32,179 nt of DNA from CAYQVW01 sp964421245. GTDB lineage: Bacteria; Margulisbacteria; WOR-1; XYC2-FULL-46-14. The position numbers and the translations under genes were made by a program. This document shows, in pieces, positions 1-7,077 of the stretch (position 1 is the stretch's first letter; every line of letters begins with the position of its first letter). The stretch covers positions 1 to 32,179 of the forward strand of contig CAYQVW010000016.1 in NCBI GenBank assembly GCA_964421245.1, given 5' to 3'. The notes beneath the pieces were generated by a model. It had not been told where the DNA came from, did no database searches, and saw only the letters and a list, made by a program, of their open reading frames with translations.

Positions 1-76
1 AGAAGCATCAATCATCGAGGCCCCTCCACCATGTCCCCATCCTGCCCATATTTTATTCTGAGGCTAAAAAACAGAG
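1..76. other. Window-edge segment downstream of hgcB
   Basis: No complete gene fits here. On the minus strand there is an ATG at 15-13 with a good GGAGG seven bases upstream (27-23). It could start a gene that runs off the window, about 60 bases after the hgcB stop. On the plus strand one frame is open from the edge to a TGA at 59-61 and could be the tail of a converging gene. The sequence does not decide between them. Confidence 0.3.
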
Positions 77-385
77 CTATCCACAGCAGTGTCCTGATTC
101 ACCTGAACAATCACAGGTCGGCTCTGTTCCACGTAGCATTCCCATAATCACCGCAGCAGCGCAACCAACACCAGCTTTTACCGAAATTGCAGCAGCAGGA
201 CAATTTTTTTCGCAAGCTCCACACTCCATACAAGCATCTTTGTCAATTATCGTGGCTTTTTTATTTTGTATCTCAAAAACCTTATGCGGGCAGACAGCAA
301 CGCACATTCCACAGCCAGTGCATTTATTTTCGTCTAACTTTAATGTGACAACGTCTTTTATGTATTCTTGATTTTTATCAGTCAT
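77..385 (-). CDS. hgcB: HgcB, ferredoxin partner of mercury methylation
   Basis: HgcB is the ferredoxin that supplies electrons to the corrinoid protein HgcA during methylation of Hg(II). The 102-residue protein has two [4Fe-4S] motifs: Cys22-25-28-32 followed by Pro, and Cys52-55-58-62 followed by Pro. It also has the isolated Cys75 and a C-terminal tail with Cys91, Cys93 and the vicinal pair Cys100-Cys101 (ending HCCG). The extra cysteine and the terminal pair separate HgcB from ordinary ferredoxins. I chose the ATG at 385 because it overlaps the hgcA stop as ATGA and has a GGGA-type ribosome site. The longer in-frame start at 406 is a TTG inside hgcA. It is translated after hgcA, presumably coupled to it. 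Confidence 0.93.
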   Translation of the reverse strand: MTDKNQEYIKDVVTLKLDENKCTGCGMCVAVCPHKVFEIQNKKATIIDKDACMECGACEKNCPAAAISVKAGVGCAAAVIMGMLRGTEPTCDCSGESGHCCG

Positions 386-1398
386 AAAAATATCCCAAGC
401 AGCCAAAGAATTATTCCAATTATAGCAGCCCCGGCTTGTATCGGAACCGCAATCCCCATCTCCTTCTTTACTCCAGAAATTGAGGTGTAGGTCGATGCCC
501 CGGTAAAGTTCATCAGTAGAAATGAGGAAATCGCCGGCATAATCAATATCCAGGCCACTATTTCAAATGGATTATTACTAATCAAATTGGTGTAACAGGA
601 AATCGAAACGGCAAAAAGCCCGGCATACATCCCTTTGGCAGAAAAGCTCTTTGCCGGAAGACGGGGAAGTAGAATTGGGCCAAGGACTGTCCCGGCAAGA
701 TAAGCCAAAACAAGATTTGTGATTGCGCGAGTACCAACATCGAGCCTTCCTTTAAGTAAGGCAATTGAAAAAAACACAACTAACAATATTAATAAATATT
801 TTATGCTTGCCATAATCTCCATCGGGACCAAATGAAGTCGATCAGAAAAATTAAAAGTAACCTTTCTCATTTCATCGGTTACCTTCAGGCCATTCCTTAA
901 AAATTCCGGGAGATCAGAAGCCCTGACTGGACCGTAAACAACGCGGAAACCAGATTTTTTTTGAACTTCGTGCGCTGAAGTTCCAGGTGCACCTAATTGT
1001 GGAAGAATAATTTTTCTGTGCGAAACGATTTCGGAAAGCTTTAACTTTTCAATTCGATTAACTATCTCATCAGTCCCAAAAGTCCCCTTCCCCGCCGCAC
1101 ACCAAACATTTATTCCCTTGGTATCTATTACTATTATATAAGCATCAATCCCTTTAAGTTCTTTTCGCAGAGCATCAAATGAAAGCTTATAATTCGCAGA
1201 GACTAGAACCGGTGATTCTTTGGTCGGGTTATTAACAGAATAGATTCCCGGCTCAATGGTATGATCCATTCGGCCAATTCCCCATCGAACCAAGGTTGAT
1301 TCAAGCTTGTCTTGAAAAGAAAGCTCGGTTGAAACCTTTTTGGTCAAAGAAGGATTATTTGAATCGCAATTACAAGAGCAACAACACTTATCACCCAT
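382..1398 (-). CDS. hgcA: HgcA, corrinoid-dependent mercury methyltransferase
   Basis: HgcA transfers a methyl group from a corrinoid cofactor to Hg(II) at the cytoplasmic membrane. The 338-residue protein has the family's diagnostic cap-helix motif NVWCAAGK at residues 97-104, where Cys100 is the expected lower cobalt ligand. A corrinoid-binding globular domain covers about 25-185. The C-terminal half has five hydrophobic segments, at roughly 200-215, 225-245, 256-275, 279-297 and 318-337. This is the HgcA layout and differs from the acetyl-CoA-pathway CFeSP large subunit, which lacks the membrane part. The first residues are unusually cysteine-rich (CCCSCNC at 5-11). The gene overlaps hgcB by four bases and diverges from a flavin reductase over a 23-base gap. 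No mer or ars-type regulator lies beside it. Confidence 0.94.
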   Translation of the reverse strand: MGDKCCCSCNCDSNNPSLTKKVSTELSFQDKLESTLVRWGIGRMDHTIEPGIYSVNNPTKESPVLVSANYKLSFDALRKELKGIDAYIIVIDTKGINVWCAAGKGTFGTDEIVNRIEKLKLSEIVSHRKIILPQLGAPGTSAHEVQKKSGFRVVYGPVRASDLPEFLRNGLKVTDEMRKVTFNFSDRLHLVPMEIMASIKYLLILLVVFFSIALLKGRLDVGTRAITNLVLAYLAGTVLGPILLPRLPAKSFSAKGMYAGLFAVSISCYTNLISNNPFEIVAWILIMPAISSFLLMNFTGASTYTSISGVKKEMGIAVPIQAGAAIIGIILWLLGIFL

Positions 1399-1421
1399 AC
1401 ATATAATGATATAATAAAATC
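1399..1421. promoter_or_regulatory. Divergent promoter, hgcA / flavin reductase
   Basis: Only 23 bases separate two divergent start codons, and both strands carry -10 boxes. On the plus strand TATAAT at 1410-1415 ends six bases before the ATG at 1422, and a second TATAAT is at 1402-1407. On the minus strand TATCAT (1411-1406) ends seven bases before the hgcA ATG. This spacing predicts leaderless transcripts in both directions. No strong -35 box is visible. The two genes must share, or compete for, the same polymerase site. Confidence 0.6.
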
Positions 1422-1988
1422 ATGACAAAAGAAATATGGAAACCCGGCACAATGGTCTATCCGGTTCCTGCTTCGCTAGTCTCGTGCGGAGACAAAAAAG
1501 AAAACTATAACATAATCACAATCGCCTGGACCGGAACGATAAATTCTGAACCTCCAATGACCTATGTCTCAATCCGCCCATCACGTCACTCACATGAAAT
1601 CATAAAAAGAACCGGAGAATTTGTAATAAACCTAACTACAAAACGCTTAGCCTTTGCTACAGACTTTTGCGGAGTAAAATCCGGAAGAAATATTAATAAG
1701 TTTGAAGCGATGAAACTAACTCCAGAAAAAGCAAAGGAGATCTCTTGTCCTTTAATCAAAGAGAGCCCAGTTAACATTGAATGCAAAGTGACTGAAATAA
1801 AAAAGCTTGGCTCCCACGATATGTTTATTGCAAAGGTTTTGTGTATTCACGGTGAAAAAGATTATATCGATTCACGAGGAAAATTCAACCTCGCTGCTAC
1901 TCAGCCAATCGCCTACTCTCACGGTAAATACTACCAATTAGGTAAATGCCTCGGTTATTATGGTTTTTCTGTTAAAAAGAAGAAATGA
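1422..1988 (+). CDS. Flavin reductase-like FMN-binding protein (flavoredoxin family)
   Basis: This 188-residue protein matches the flavin reductase/flavoredoxin split-barrel family, whose members bind FMN and pass electrons in anaerobes. The family pattern is clear: PVPASLVSCGD near residues 15-25, then NIITIAWTGTINSEPPM at about 30-46, SIRPSRHSHEIIKRTGEF at about 51-68, and a C-terminal segment with LAATQPIAYSHGKYYQLGKCLGYYG. The ATG at 1422 follows a TATAAT box by six bases and has no Shine-Dalgarno, consistent with a leaderless mRNA. It is divergent from hgcA. A role as electron donor to HgcB is only a guess from position; the family also serves unrelated redox functions. Confidence 0.88.
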   Translation: MTKEIWKPGTMVYPVPASLVSCGDKKENYNIITIAWTGTINSEPPMTYVSIRPSRHSHEIIKRTGEFVINLTTKRLAFATDFCGVKSGRNINKFEAMKLTPEKAKEISCPLIKESPVNIECKVTEIKKLGSHDMFIAKVLCIHGEKDYIDSRGKFNLAATQPIAYSHGKYYQLGKCLGYYGFSVKKKK

Positions 1989-2021
1989 CTGCAATTTTTC
2001 CCCGGTTCAATACGATATATA
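1989..2021 (+). promoter_or_regulatory. Alternative-sigma-type promoter, site 1
   Basis: CTGCAATTT at 1989-1997, 16 bases, then GATATATA at 2014-2021, three bases before the ATG at 2025. It is one of seven similar elements in the window and the least regular: the others have a 15-base spacer. The -35-like half begins right after the preceding stop codon. Confidence 0.45.
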
Positions 2022-2024
2022 GTT

Positions 2025-2903
2025 ATGGTCGGAATAAACAATTCTGGTTATTGTTTGCAAAAAGCTGGAAGATCTCTTCCCTTAGGTAAAGGACCTTTTG
2101 TGGTTCCAAAGAATCCAGCTGAGATTAAAAGGTTAATTAAAAAAATAGACCAAAAAGATCCTTGTAACCCTCGTTACGTGAAACCATTGGTTTCTGCGGC
2201 AAAAAGGATCAGGCGTTCTGACCCAAAACTGTTTGTTGAAATATTAAAATGCCTACTTAGAATGGACAAAAGGGGAGTAAAGCTCTCGGTTGGTAAAATT
2301 CGCTCACTTTACAACTATCCCACCATAAAATTATCCACCAAGGTCCCCACGCCCCGTGATATTCTAATGCTTATTAGGGGGCTTGCATCTCTCACTCTGG
2401 CAATGCGAAGAAGCTTTATTGAAATTACTTTTTCAAAGTCAAACACAAAAACAACCAACACACTAACACTTGATGGGGTAGTTCGTAGGGCTCGCATCAC
2501 AACAGAATCAGCGCAGCTCATTCACAAATATCAAAATGGGAAAAGGATACCACAAATTATTGTCCTTCCTCAAGGATTTAAATTGTCTATTTTTTATGTT
2601 GTAGCATCTTCCGCATTAAAAGATAAACTGGCATGTAAAAATTCACTCTTTAAACAAAAATGGCAAAAAATTGCAGGGCCAGTGTATGGCAAGGTTGCTC
2701 GAGATGGAGAGTGGATTGATGCAAAGAGAGACGAATTTGATCCTGCACATGGTTGTGTAACTGCCGAGGCCTGCTCAAGCTTTGAGTCCGATGTTAACAA
2801 CACTTTTTTAAGGACGAAACATAATCCTGCTTCTTTCACAAAGCAAACTGATCCTCGTTTTAAAGGAAAAATGGCCTTGCTTCGGGAATTTGGTTTTATT
2901 TAA
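2025..2903 (+). CDS. Unknown protein, inactive-looking paralog of the next gene's peptidase
   Basis: I recognise no named family. The 292 residues align by eye with two parts of the 568-residue neighbour. An N-terminal helical segment (about 32-97, 'YVKPLVSAAKRIRR') matches residues about 35-107 of the neighbour. The C-terminal part (about 107-292) matches residues about 338-540. The middle beta-rich region of the neighbour is absent. Where the neighbour has FYHEVGH, this protein reads FYVVASS (residues 190-196), so the zinc ligands are gone, and the later SEDWAD acidic patch is also lost. AHGCV and a following cysteine are kept (241-250). It may be a non-catalytic partner or regulator of the neighbour. 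There is no signal peptide and no Shine-Dalgarno. Confidence 0.8.
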   Translation: MVGINNSGYCLQKAGRSLPLGKGPFVVPKNPAEIKRLIKKIDQKDPCNPRYVKPLVSAAKRIRRSDPKLFVEILKCLLRMDKRGVKLSVGKIRSLYNYPTIKLSTKVPTPRDILMLIRGLASLTLAMRRSFIEITFSKSNTKTTNTLTLDGVVRRARITTESAQLIHKYQNGKRIPQIIVLPQGFKLSIFYVVASSALKDKLACKNSLFKQKWQKIAGPVYGKVARDGEWIDAKRDEFDPAHGCVTAEACSSFESDVNNTFLRTKHNPASFTKQTDPRFKGKMALLREFGFI

Positions 2904-2909
2904 AATTAA

Positions 2910-2941
2910 CTGAAATTTCTTAAATATTATAGTGATAAATA
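2910..2941 (+). promoter_or_regulatory. Alternative-sigma-type promoter, site 2
   Basis: CTGAAATTT at 2910-2918, 15 bases, then GATAAATA at 2934-2941, six bases before the ATG at 2948. An inverted repeat with seven-base arms (TAGTGAT at 2930-2936 and ATCACTA at 2942-2948, loop AAATA) overlaps the -10-like half and the first base of the start codon. It could be a binding site for a repressor. Confidence 0.5.
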
Positions 2942-2947
2942 ATCACT

Positions 2948-4654
2948 ATGGGTGAAACATTTTGTCAGAAACTGCTCAGCAATCATCAAGCATCATACCT
3001 TGATCCGGATAAAACAACAGTAACCTTACTAAACAATTGGCTTCAAAGCAAAAACAAAGTAAAAATTGAAGCTGCTCTTAGGCGGATTAACGGCAACAAT
3101 CTCCTAAAGTGTAATCCAAAATTTGTCCCTTCTCTGGTAGCAGCCATACAACATTTTTCTAAAGTGGATTTTCATTTTTCTATTGTCTTGTGGGGATATC
3201 TTAAAAGATTTAAAGCGTTAGGGGTTAAAGTTACGCCTGCACAAGAAGAAAAAATAAACAAACTTTTCCCCTGGGGGAACGCTAAGGTAACCTTAAAAGA
3301 CGGTAAGGCTTATATCACCGGCAAAGGGACAAAGCTTGGATCAGGCCTTGTTTTAGATAGTGGGACTGTCGTTTTTTCAAAAAATGGATACTTTTCTACT
3401 GGCAACACTATTGTAAACGGTATTCTGATACACGAAGCAAATGTTAGAATAACCAGCAATAATTCGACTCTAAAAGGCCTCTATATAATTATTGATATAC
3501 CAAATAAAATTGTTTGGACAAACACAAAAATAACCTTCACAAAAGGCAACCCTATTGTCCGGATTAACACGGAGCCCCCTCTAACAATATCAAACCACGG
3601 TGGAATAAAAATAAGGGGAGGACTTCCCTCAACAAGTATAGAGCCAGAATCAACAGATTATTCCACAGATATTATTAATGGTAAGCTTGACATGGATATT
3701 ATAATCGGTGACTCATCTTATTCTGTAAAGCTTCAGGGACCTCCTCCATCAAAAAGGGATCTTCCTATTATTCCTCTCACTATCAAGATGAAAGAGAGAA
3801 AAGGGAAGCCTGCGTTACTTGAAGAGCACTTTGAATATATGCCCAGAAGATGCAATACCATCAACGTCAGCAAGAGGGGAAAAATAAGCTATGTTTATGC
3901 TGAGCCCAAAATAAAAAAGGCCGATTACTTCAAACAATATCACCCCAAAATTAAACTTGCAGGGCAAACGTTAAGCGCTGCTAAATTAATTCAATTGGTT
4001 TATGCCCTAAGCAATATTGATCCAAGAATAAAAAGACGCATAAACAAAATCACCATTGCGGAAAACATTAAACAGGTCTGCAAAAGCGATAACGCTGCTG
4101 CCTGTATTAAGGCCCAAGTAAAAGAGACAGTCGATCACAAAGGCAGGGTATTATCACGAACCATTGCAAGGCAGGATATTTTCCTCTCCCCCCGATTTGG
4201 GCTTTTTGCATTTTACCACGAGGTCGGACACGCAATAGCTAACGTACTAAATCTTGCGGGGAATGCTTTTACAAAAGACTGGGTTAGGGCAACTGGAAAG
4301 ATTCATGGAAGAGTAGCTAAAATAGTCAATGGGAAGATAGTCTGGATTGATAATCCCAGAAGAAACCCTTCAAGGGGAGCGCACGGCTGTGTTAGGGGCT
4401 ATAGCTGTTTAACGGCAAGTGAAGACTGGGCAGATTTTTATGCAAAATCCATGACTCATCCCAAATTTTACAGCGGATTTAAAGCCCCAAAACACAAAGC
4501 CCGTCTTGATGTTGCAAGAAAATGGAAAATTTTTAAACCACAACAACTAAAGGTTATTGTTTCTGGACAAAAGCCACCATGGGTCGCTGGCTACAATGTT
4601 AATGAAGACCTTTCTCTTGAAGACATGTTGCAACGGCTTTCTAAATTTCGCTAG
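2948..4654 (+). CDS. Putative zinc metallopeptidase with HEVGH motif
   Basis: The 568-residue protein has the zincin signature HEVGH at residues 424-428 inside a hydrophobic helix (FYHEVGHAIANVL). An acidic segment SEDWADFYA follows at 491-499, where Glu492 or a neighbour could be the third zinc ligand. This supports a gluzincin-like peptidase, but I cannot assign a MEROPS family. An N-terminal helical region (about 20-107) precedes a beta-rich, repeat-like middle (about 110-270) with many short strands and asparagines, suggesting a beta-helix or binding domain. A conserved AHGCV and cysteine pair lies at about 478-487. No signal peptide is visible. The preceding gene is a shorter relative without the zinc motif, so the pair probably arose by duplication. 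Confidence 0.82.
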   Translation: MGETFCQKLLSNHQASYLDPDKTTVTLLNNWLQSKNKVKIEAALRRINGNNLLKCNPKFVPSLVAAIQHFSKVDFHFSIVLWGYLKRFKALGVKVTPAQEEKINKLFPWGNAKVTLKDGKAYITGKGTKLGSGLVLDSGTVVFSKNGYFSTGNTIVNGILIHEANVRITSNNSTLKGLYIIIDIPNKIVWTNTKITFTKGNPIVRINTEPPLTISNHGGIKIRGGLPSTSIEPESTDYSTDIINGKLDMDIIIGDSSYSVKLQGPPPSKRDLPIIPLTIKMKERKGKPALLEEHFEYMPRRCNTINVSKRGKISYVYAEPKIKKADYFKQYHPKIKLAGQTLSAAKLIQLVYALSNIDPRIKRRINKITIAENIKQVCKSDNAAACIKAQVKETVDHKGRVLSRTIARQDIFLSPRFGLFAFYHEVGHAIANVLNLAGNAFTKDWVRATGKIHGRVAKIVNGKIVWIDNPRRNPSRGAHGCVRGYSCLTASEDWADFYAKSMTHPKFYSGFKAPKHKARLDVARKWKIFKPQQLKVIVSGQKPPWVAGYNVNEDLSLEDMLQRLSKFR

Positions 4655-4663
4655 TTCTCATGT

Positions 4664-4669
4664 TATAAT
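4664..4669 (+). promoter_or_regulatory. yajQ -10 box (leaderless type)
   Basis: TATAAT ends six bases before the ATG at 4676. There is no Shine-Dalgarno and no clear -35 box. The spacing predicts transcription starting at or next to the start codon. Confidence 0.55.
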
Positions 4670-4675
4670 TAATTT

Positions 4676-5167
4676 ATGGTAAAAGACAGTTCATTCGATA
4701 TAACCTCAAAAGCTAACCTGGAAGAAATTAATAATGCCATCTCGATGGCAATGAAAGAGATTGTAAATCGCTTTGATTTTAAAGGGAGTAAAAGCCAAAT
4801 CACCCGCTCGGAAGAAATCATCAAAATTATTTCTGATGATGATTACAAACTCGGACAAGTTATAGACATTCTAAAAAACAAGCTGGTAAAAAGAAAGGTC
4901 TCCCTTAAGTTTCTGGACCCTCAAAAAGCAGAAGATGCCCTTGGCGGAACAAAAAAACAAGATATAAAAATAAAACAGGGAATAGCACAAGAACAAGCAA
5001 AAGAGATCGTAAAAACAATTAAAAATGCAAAGTTAAAAGTGCAAGCCTCAATTCAGGGAGACCAAATCCGCGTTTCATCCAAGAAGATCGATGATCTACA
5101 GACTGTGATAAAGCTTCTCCACTCAAAAAATCTTCCAATTGAACTACAATTTACAAATTACCGCTAG
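4676..5167 (+). CDS. yajQ: YajQ family nucleotide-binding protein
   Basis: YajQ proteins are small two-domain proteins that bind nucleotides; some members bind cyclic di-GMP and act as regulators. The 163-residue length is typical. The conserved start 'SSFDITSK' (5-12) is present, followed by NNAISMAMKEIVNRFDFKGSK at about 19-39. The middle segment with GQVIDILKNKLVKR and the final QVSIQ/SSKKIDDLQ-like segment also fit the family. The 3' end overlaps the convergent GNAT-like gene by 17 bases, so both transcripts would share complementary ends. The specific ligand here is unknown. Confidence 0.92.
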   Translation: MVKDSSFDITSKANLEEINNAISMAMKEIVNRFDFKGSKSQITRSEEIIKIISDDDYKLGQVIDILKNKLVKRKVSLKFLDPQKAEDALGGTKKQDIKIKQGIAQEQAKEIVKTIKNAKLKVQASIQGDQIRVSSKKIDDLQTVIKLLHSKNLPIELQFTNYR

Positions 5168-5825
5168 CAACAACAACTTCCCAACTTTTTAAGTCTCTAT
5201 CTTTTGCTCTTCCAAAATCAACTTGATAGTAAAAACGCATGGCTGCAGTATTGTTTATCATGACGCTGTACCAAATCTTTGGAATTTCTAGGTCTTTTGC
5301 AACATTATAAAGAGCTGCAACCGCTTTACCCCCTCCCTCTTTTCTCATTGATTCAATATCCCCTAAAAAAATATCCGTTTTATTAATTTCAAATGATAAA
5401 CATAAAACCAGGTGCTCGCTTTCTCTAACAAATGGCCAGTATCTATCCGGTCTAGATTTTGTCGGAATTGAAGCTACTTGTAGGTTTACAGCAATGGACT
5501 CCCCCTCTTTTCTCGGTCTTATAAAAATATCTATATATGCATGGTCAAAGAGAGACCCTACGTGAGAAGCAACCAACGCTGCCTCTTTAATATTTTTAAC
5601 TCCATTGCAAAATTTGAAGTGCTTACCAGCAATTTCAAACTCAAAAATCCCAGTCCGAAGCTTTTCTTCCGCTTGCTCCCTTGAAACGGTTTGTTGTTGC
5701 AATAACCTCTCTGCCCTATCAGCAATAGGAATTCTTGGTTTTTGTAATAATTCCGGCTTACCCTGAAACAATTGCTGAATCCTTCTCTGTGTTGGCAACA
5801 TATGAAATATTGCTGTAGCGCTCAT
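5151..5825 (-). CDS. GNAT-like N-acetyltransferase, unknown substrate
   Basis: The C-terminal 70 residues of this 224-residue protein resemble a GNAT acetyltransferase core. RKEGGGKAVAALYNVAKDLEI looks like the acetyl-CoA-binding loop and helix, followed by a strand (IPKIWYSVMI), then NNTAAMRFYYQVDFG, the usual asparagine-containing motif and final helix. The first 100 residues are not recognisable; they are helical and basic. The ATG at 5825 has no Shine-Dalgarno but sits three bases after an alternative-sigma-type promoter. The gene converges on yajQ and overlaps it by 17 bases. The substrate cannot be inferred. Confidence 0.7.
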   Translation of the reverse strand: MSATAIFHMLPTQRRIQQLFQGKPELLQKPRIPIADRAERLLQQQTVSREQAEEKLRTGIFEFEIAGKHFKFCNGVKNIKEAALVASHVGSLFDHAYIDIFIRPRKEGESIAVNLQVASIPTKSRPDRYWPFVRESEHLVLCLSFEINKTDIFLGDIESMRKEGGGKAVAALYNVAKDLEIPKIWYSVMINNTAAMRFYYQVDFGRAKDRDLKSWEVVVASGNL

Positions 5826-5828
5826 ATC

Positions 5829-5860
5829 TATTCATCGTACGATTTATAATTAAATTTCAT
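5829..5860 (-). promoter_or_regulatory. Alternative-sigma-type promoter, site 3
   Basis: Read on the minus strand: ATGAAATTT (5860-5852), 15 bases, then GATGAATA (5836-5829), three bases before the ATG at 5825. It shares eight of nine bases of the left half with sites 2, 5 and 6, and has the same spacer. Confidence 0.5.
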
Positions 5861-5873
5861 GTTTTCTAAGTGC

Positions 5874-5879
5874 TATAAT
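5874..5879 (+). promoter_or_regulatory. rimO -10 box (leaderless type)
   Basis: TATAAT ends seven bases before the ATG at 5887. No Shine-Dalgarno is present. This is probably the promoter for the rimO-pgsA-pncC and possibly recA-rny-ymdB run. Confidence 0.5.
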
Positions 5880-5886
5880 TAATAGT

Positions 5887-7077
5887 ATGAAAGCCTATAT
5901 CATCTCGCTCGGTTGTCCAAAAAATCTAACTGATACAGAGGTCTTGATGGGCCAATTAGTTACATCTGGACATACAATTACACTAAATGAAAAAGAAGCC
6001 GACTTTTTTATAGTAAACACCTGTGCCTTTTTAAAATCTGCACGGGATGAGGTTAAAAGAACCGTAAAAGAACTTAGAAAATATAAGAAAGATATTTTTC
6101 TGGCTGGTTGTTATCCAAAACTAAAACCAAAAGAGCGACTTCCTGGAGTAATTGGCTCTATCGAAAGTATCAAGCTATACGATTGCAACGCTCCCCGCAT
6201 CAAAGCCACCCCACCCTGGACTGCATATGTCAAAATAGCAGAGGGATGTAATAATAGGTGTTCGTATTGCCTAATTCCAAAGATTAGGGGAAAACTAAGA
6301 ACAAGAACTATTCCAGATATTCTAAAAGAAGTGAAGGGACTGGTAAAAAGAGGGGTAAAAGAGATTATATATGTAGCACAAGATACCACCGCTCATCCAA
6401 AATTCCCTGAACTTCTAGAAAAAACCTCAAAAATCAGAAAAATTAAGTGGATTAGAATAATGTACGCTCACCCATCTCATATTACCGATAAACTAATAAA
6501 TGTGATTAAAAAGAACAAAAAAGTGTGCAACTACATTGACTTGCCAATACAACACGTAAGTGATAACATATTAGGGGGGATGAACCGTCCGCCGATGCGG
6601 CGGGATCTCATACAAAAGATCAGGGAGGCGATACCAAAAATCGTAATCCGAACGAGCTTAATCGTCGGATTTCCAGGAGAAAAAGACTCTGATTTCGAAA
6701 CTCTGCTGAATTTTGTTAAAAAAACAAAGTTTGATCATGTAGGAGTCTTTAAATATAGCAGAGAAGAAGGAACACCTGCAGCTAAAATGAGGGGGCAGGT
6801 TTCTAAACAGGTTAAAGAGTTAAGATTAAATAAAATTATGGAACAACAAAAAAAGATATCTCGGGCATTAAACAAAAGAAGAGTAGAAGAAGAATTTGAA
6901 GTTTTATGTGAAGGAAGACGCGGATCATATTTTGTCGGCCGAACCTTCATGTCAGCGCCAGAGATAGATGGTCAGGTTAGGTTGAAACATTCAGGCAAAA
7001 TCCGTTATGGAAGATTCATACATGCCAAAGTGGTTTCAGCATCAGCCTATGACCTAAATGCATCAGTTATTACTTGA
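5887..7077 (+). CDS. rimO: RimO, ribosomal protein uS12 methylthiotransferase
   Basis: RimO is a radical-SAM enzyme that methylthiolates an aspartate of ribosomal protein uS12. The 396-residue protein opens with SLGCPKNLTDTE, the RimO form of the N-terminal domain. Cys10, Cys46 and Cys75 would bind the first cluster. The radical-SAM motif CNNRCSYC gives Cys121, Cys125 and Cys128. A TRAM-like domain ends the protein (about 335-396). It is about 40 residues shorter than most RimO proteins, mainly between Cys75 and the radical-SAM motif. MiaB is the main alternative, but the SLGCPKN start favours RimO. The stop overlaps the pgsA start. Confidence 0.93.
   Translation: MKAYIISLGCPKNLTDTEVLMGQLVTSGHTITLNEKEADFFIVNTCAFLKSARDEVKRTVKELRKYKKDIFLAGCYPKLKPKERLPGVIGSIESIKLYDCNAPRIKATPPWTAYVKIAEGCNNRCSYCLIPKIRGKLRTRTIPDILKEVKGLVKRGVKEIIYVAQDTTAHPKFPELLEKTSKIRKIKWIRIMYAHPSHITDKLINVIKKNKKVCNYIDLPIQHVSDNILGGMNRPPMRRDLIQKIREAIPKIVIRTSLIVGFPGEKDSDFETLLNFVKKTKFDHVGVFKYSREEGTPAAKMRGQVSKQVKELRLNKIMEQQKKISRALNKRRVEEEFEVLCEGRRGSYFVGRTFMSAPEIDGQVRLKHSGKIRYGRFIHAKVVSASAYDLNASVIT

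Noticed and set aside
1..61. Partial gene on either strand at the left edge
   Set aside because: A minus-strand ATG at 15 with GGAGG and a plus-strand tail ending at 59-61 are both possible. Too few codons are visible to choose.
386..406. Longer HgcB start at TTG 406
   Set aside because: The ATG at 385 overlaps the hgcA stop as ATGA and fits the HgcB length better.
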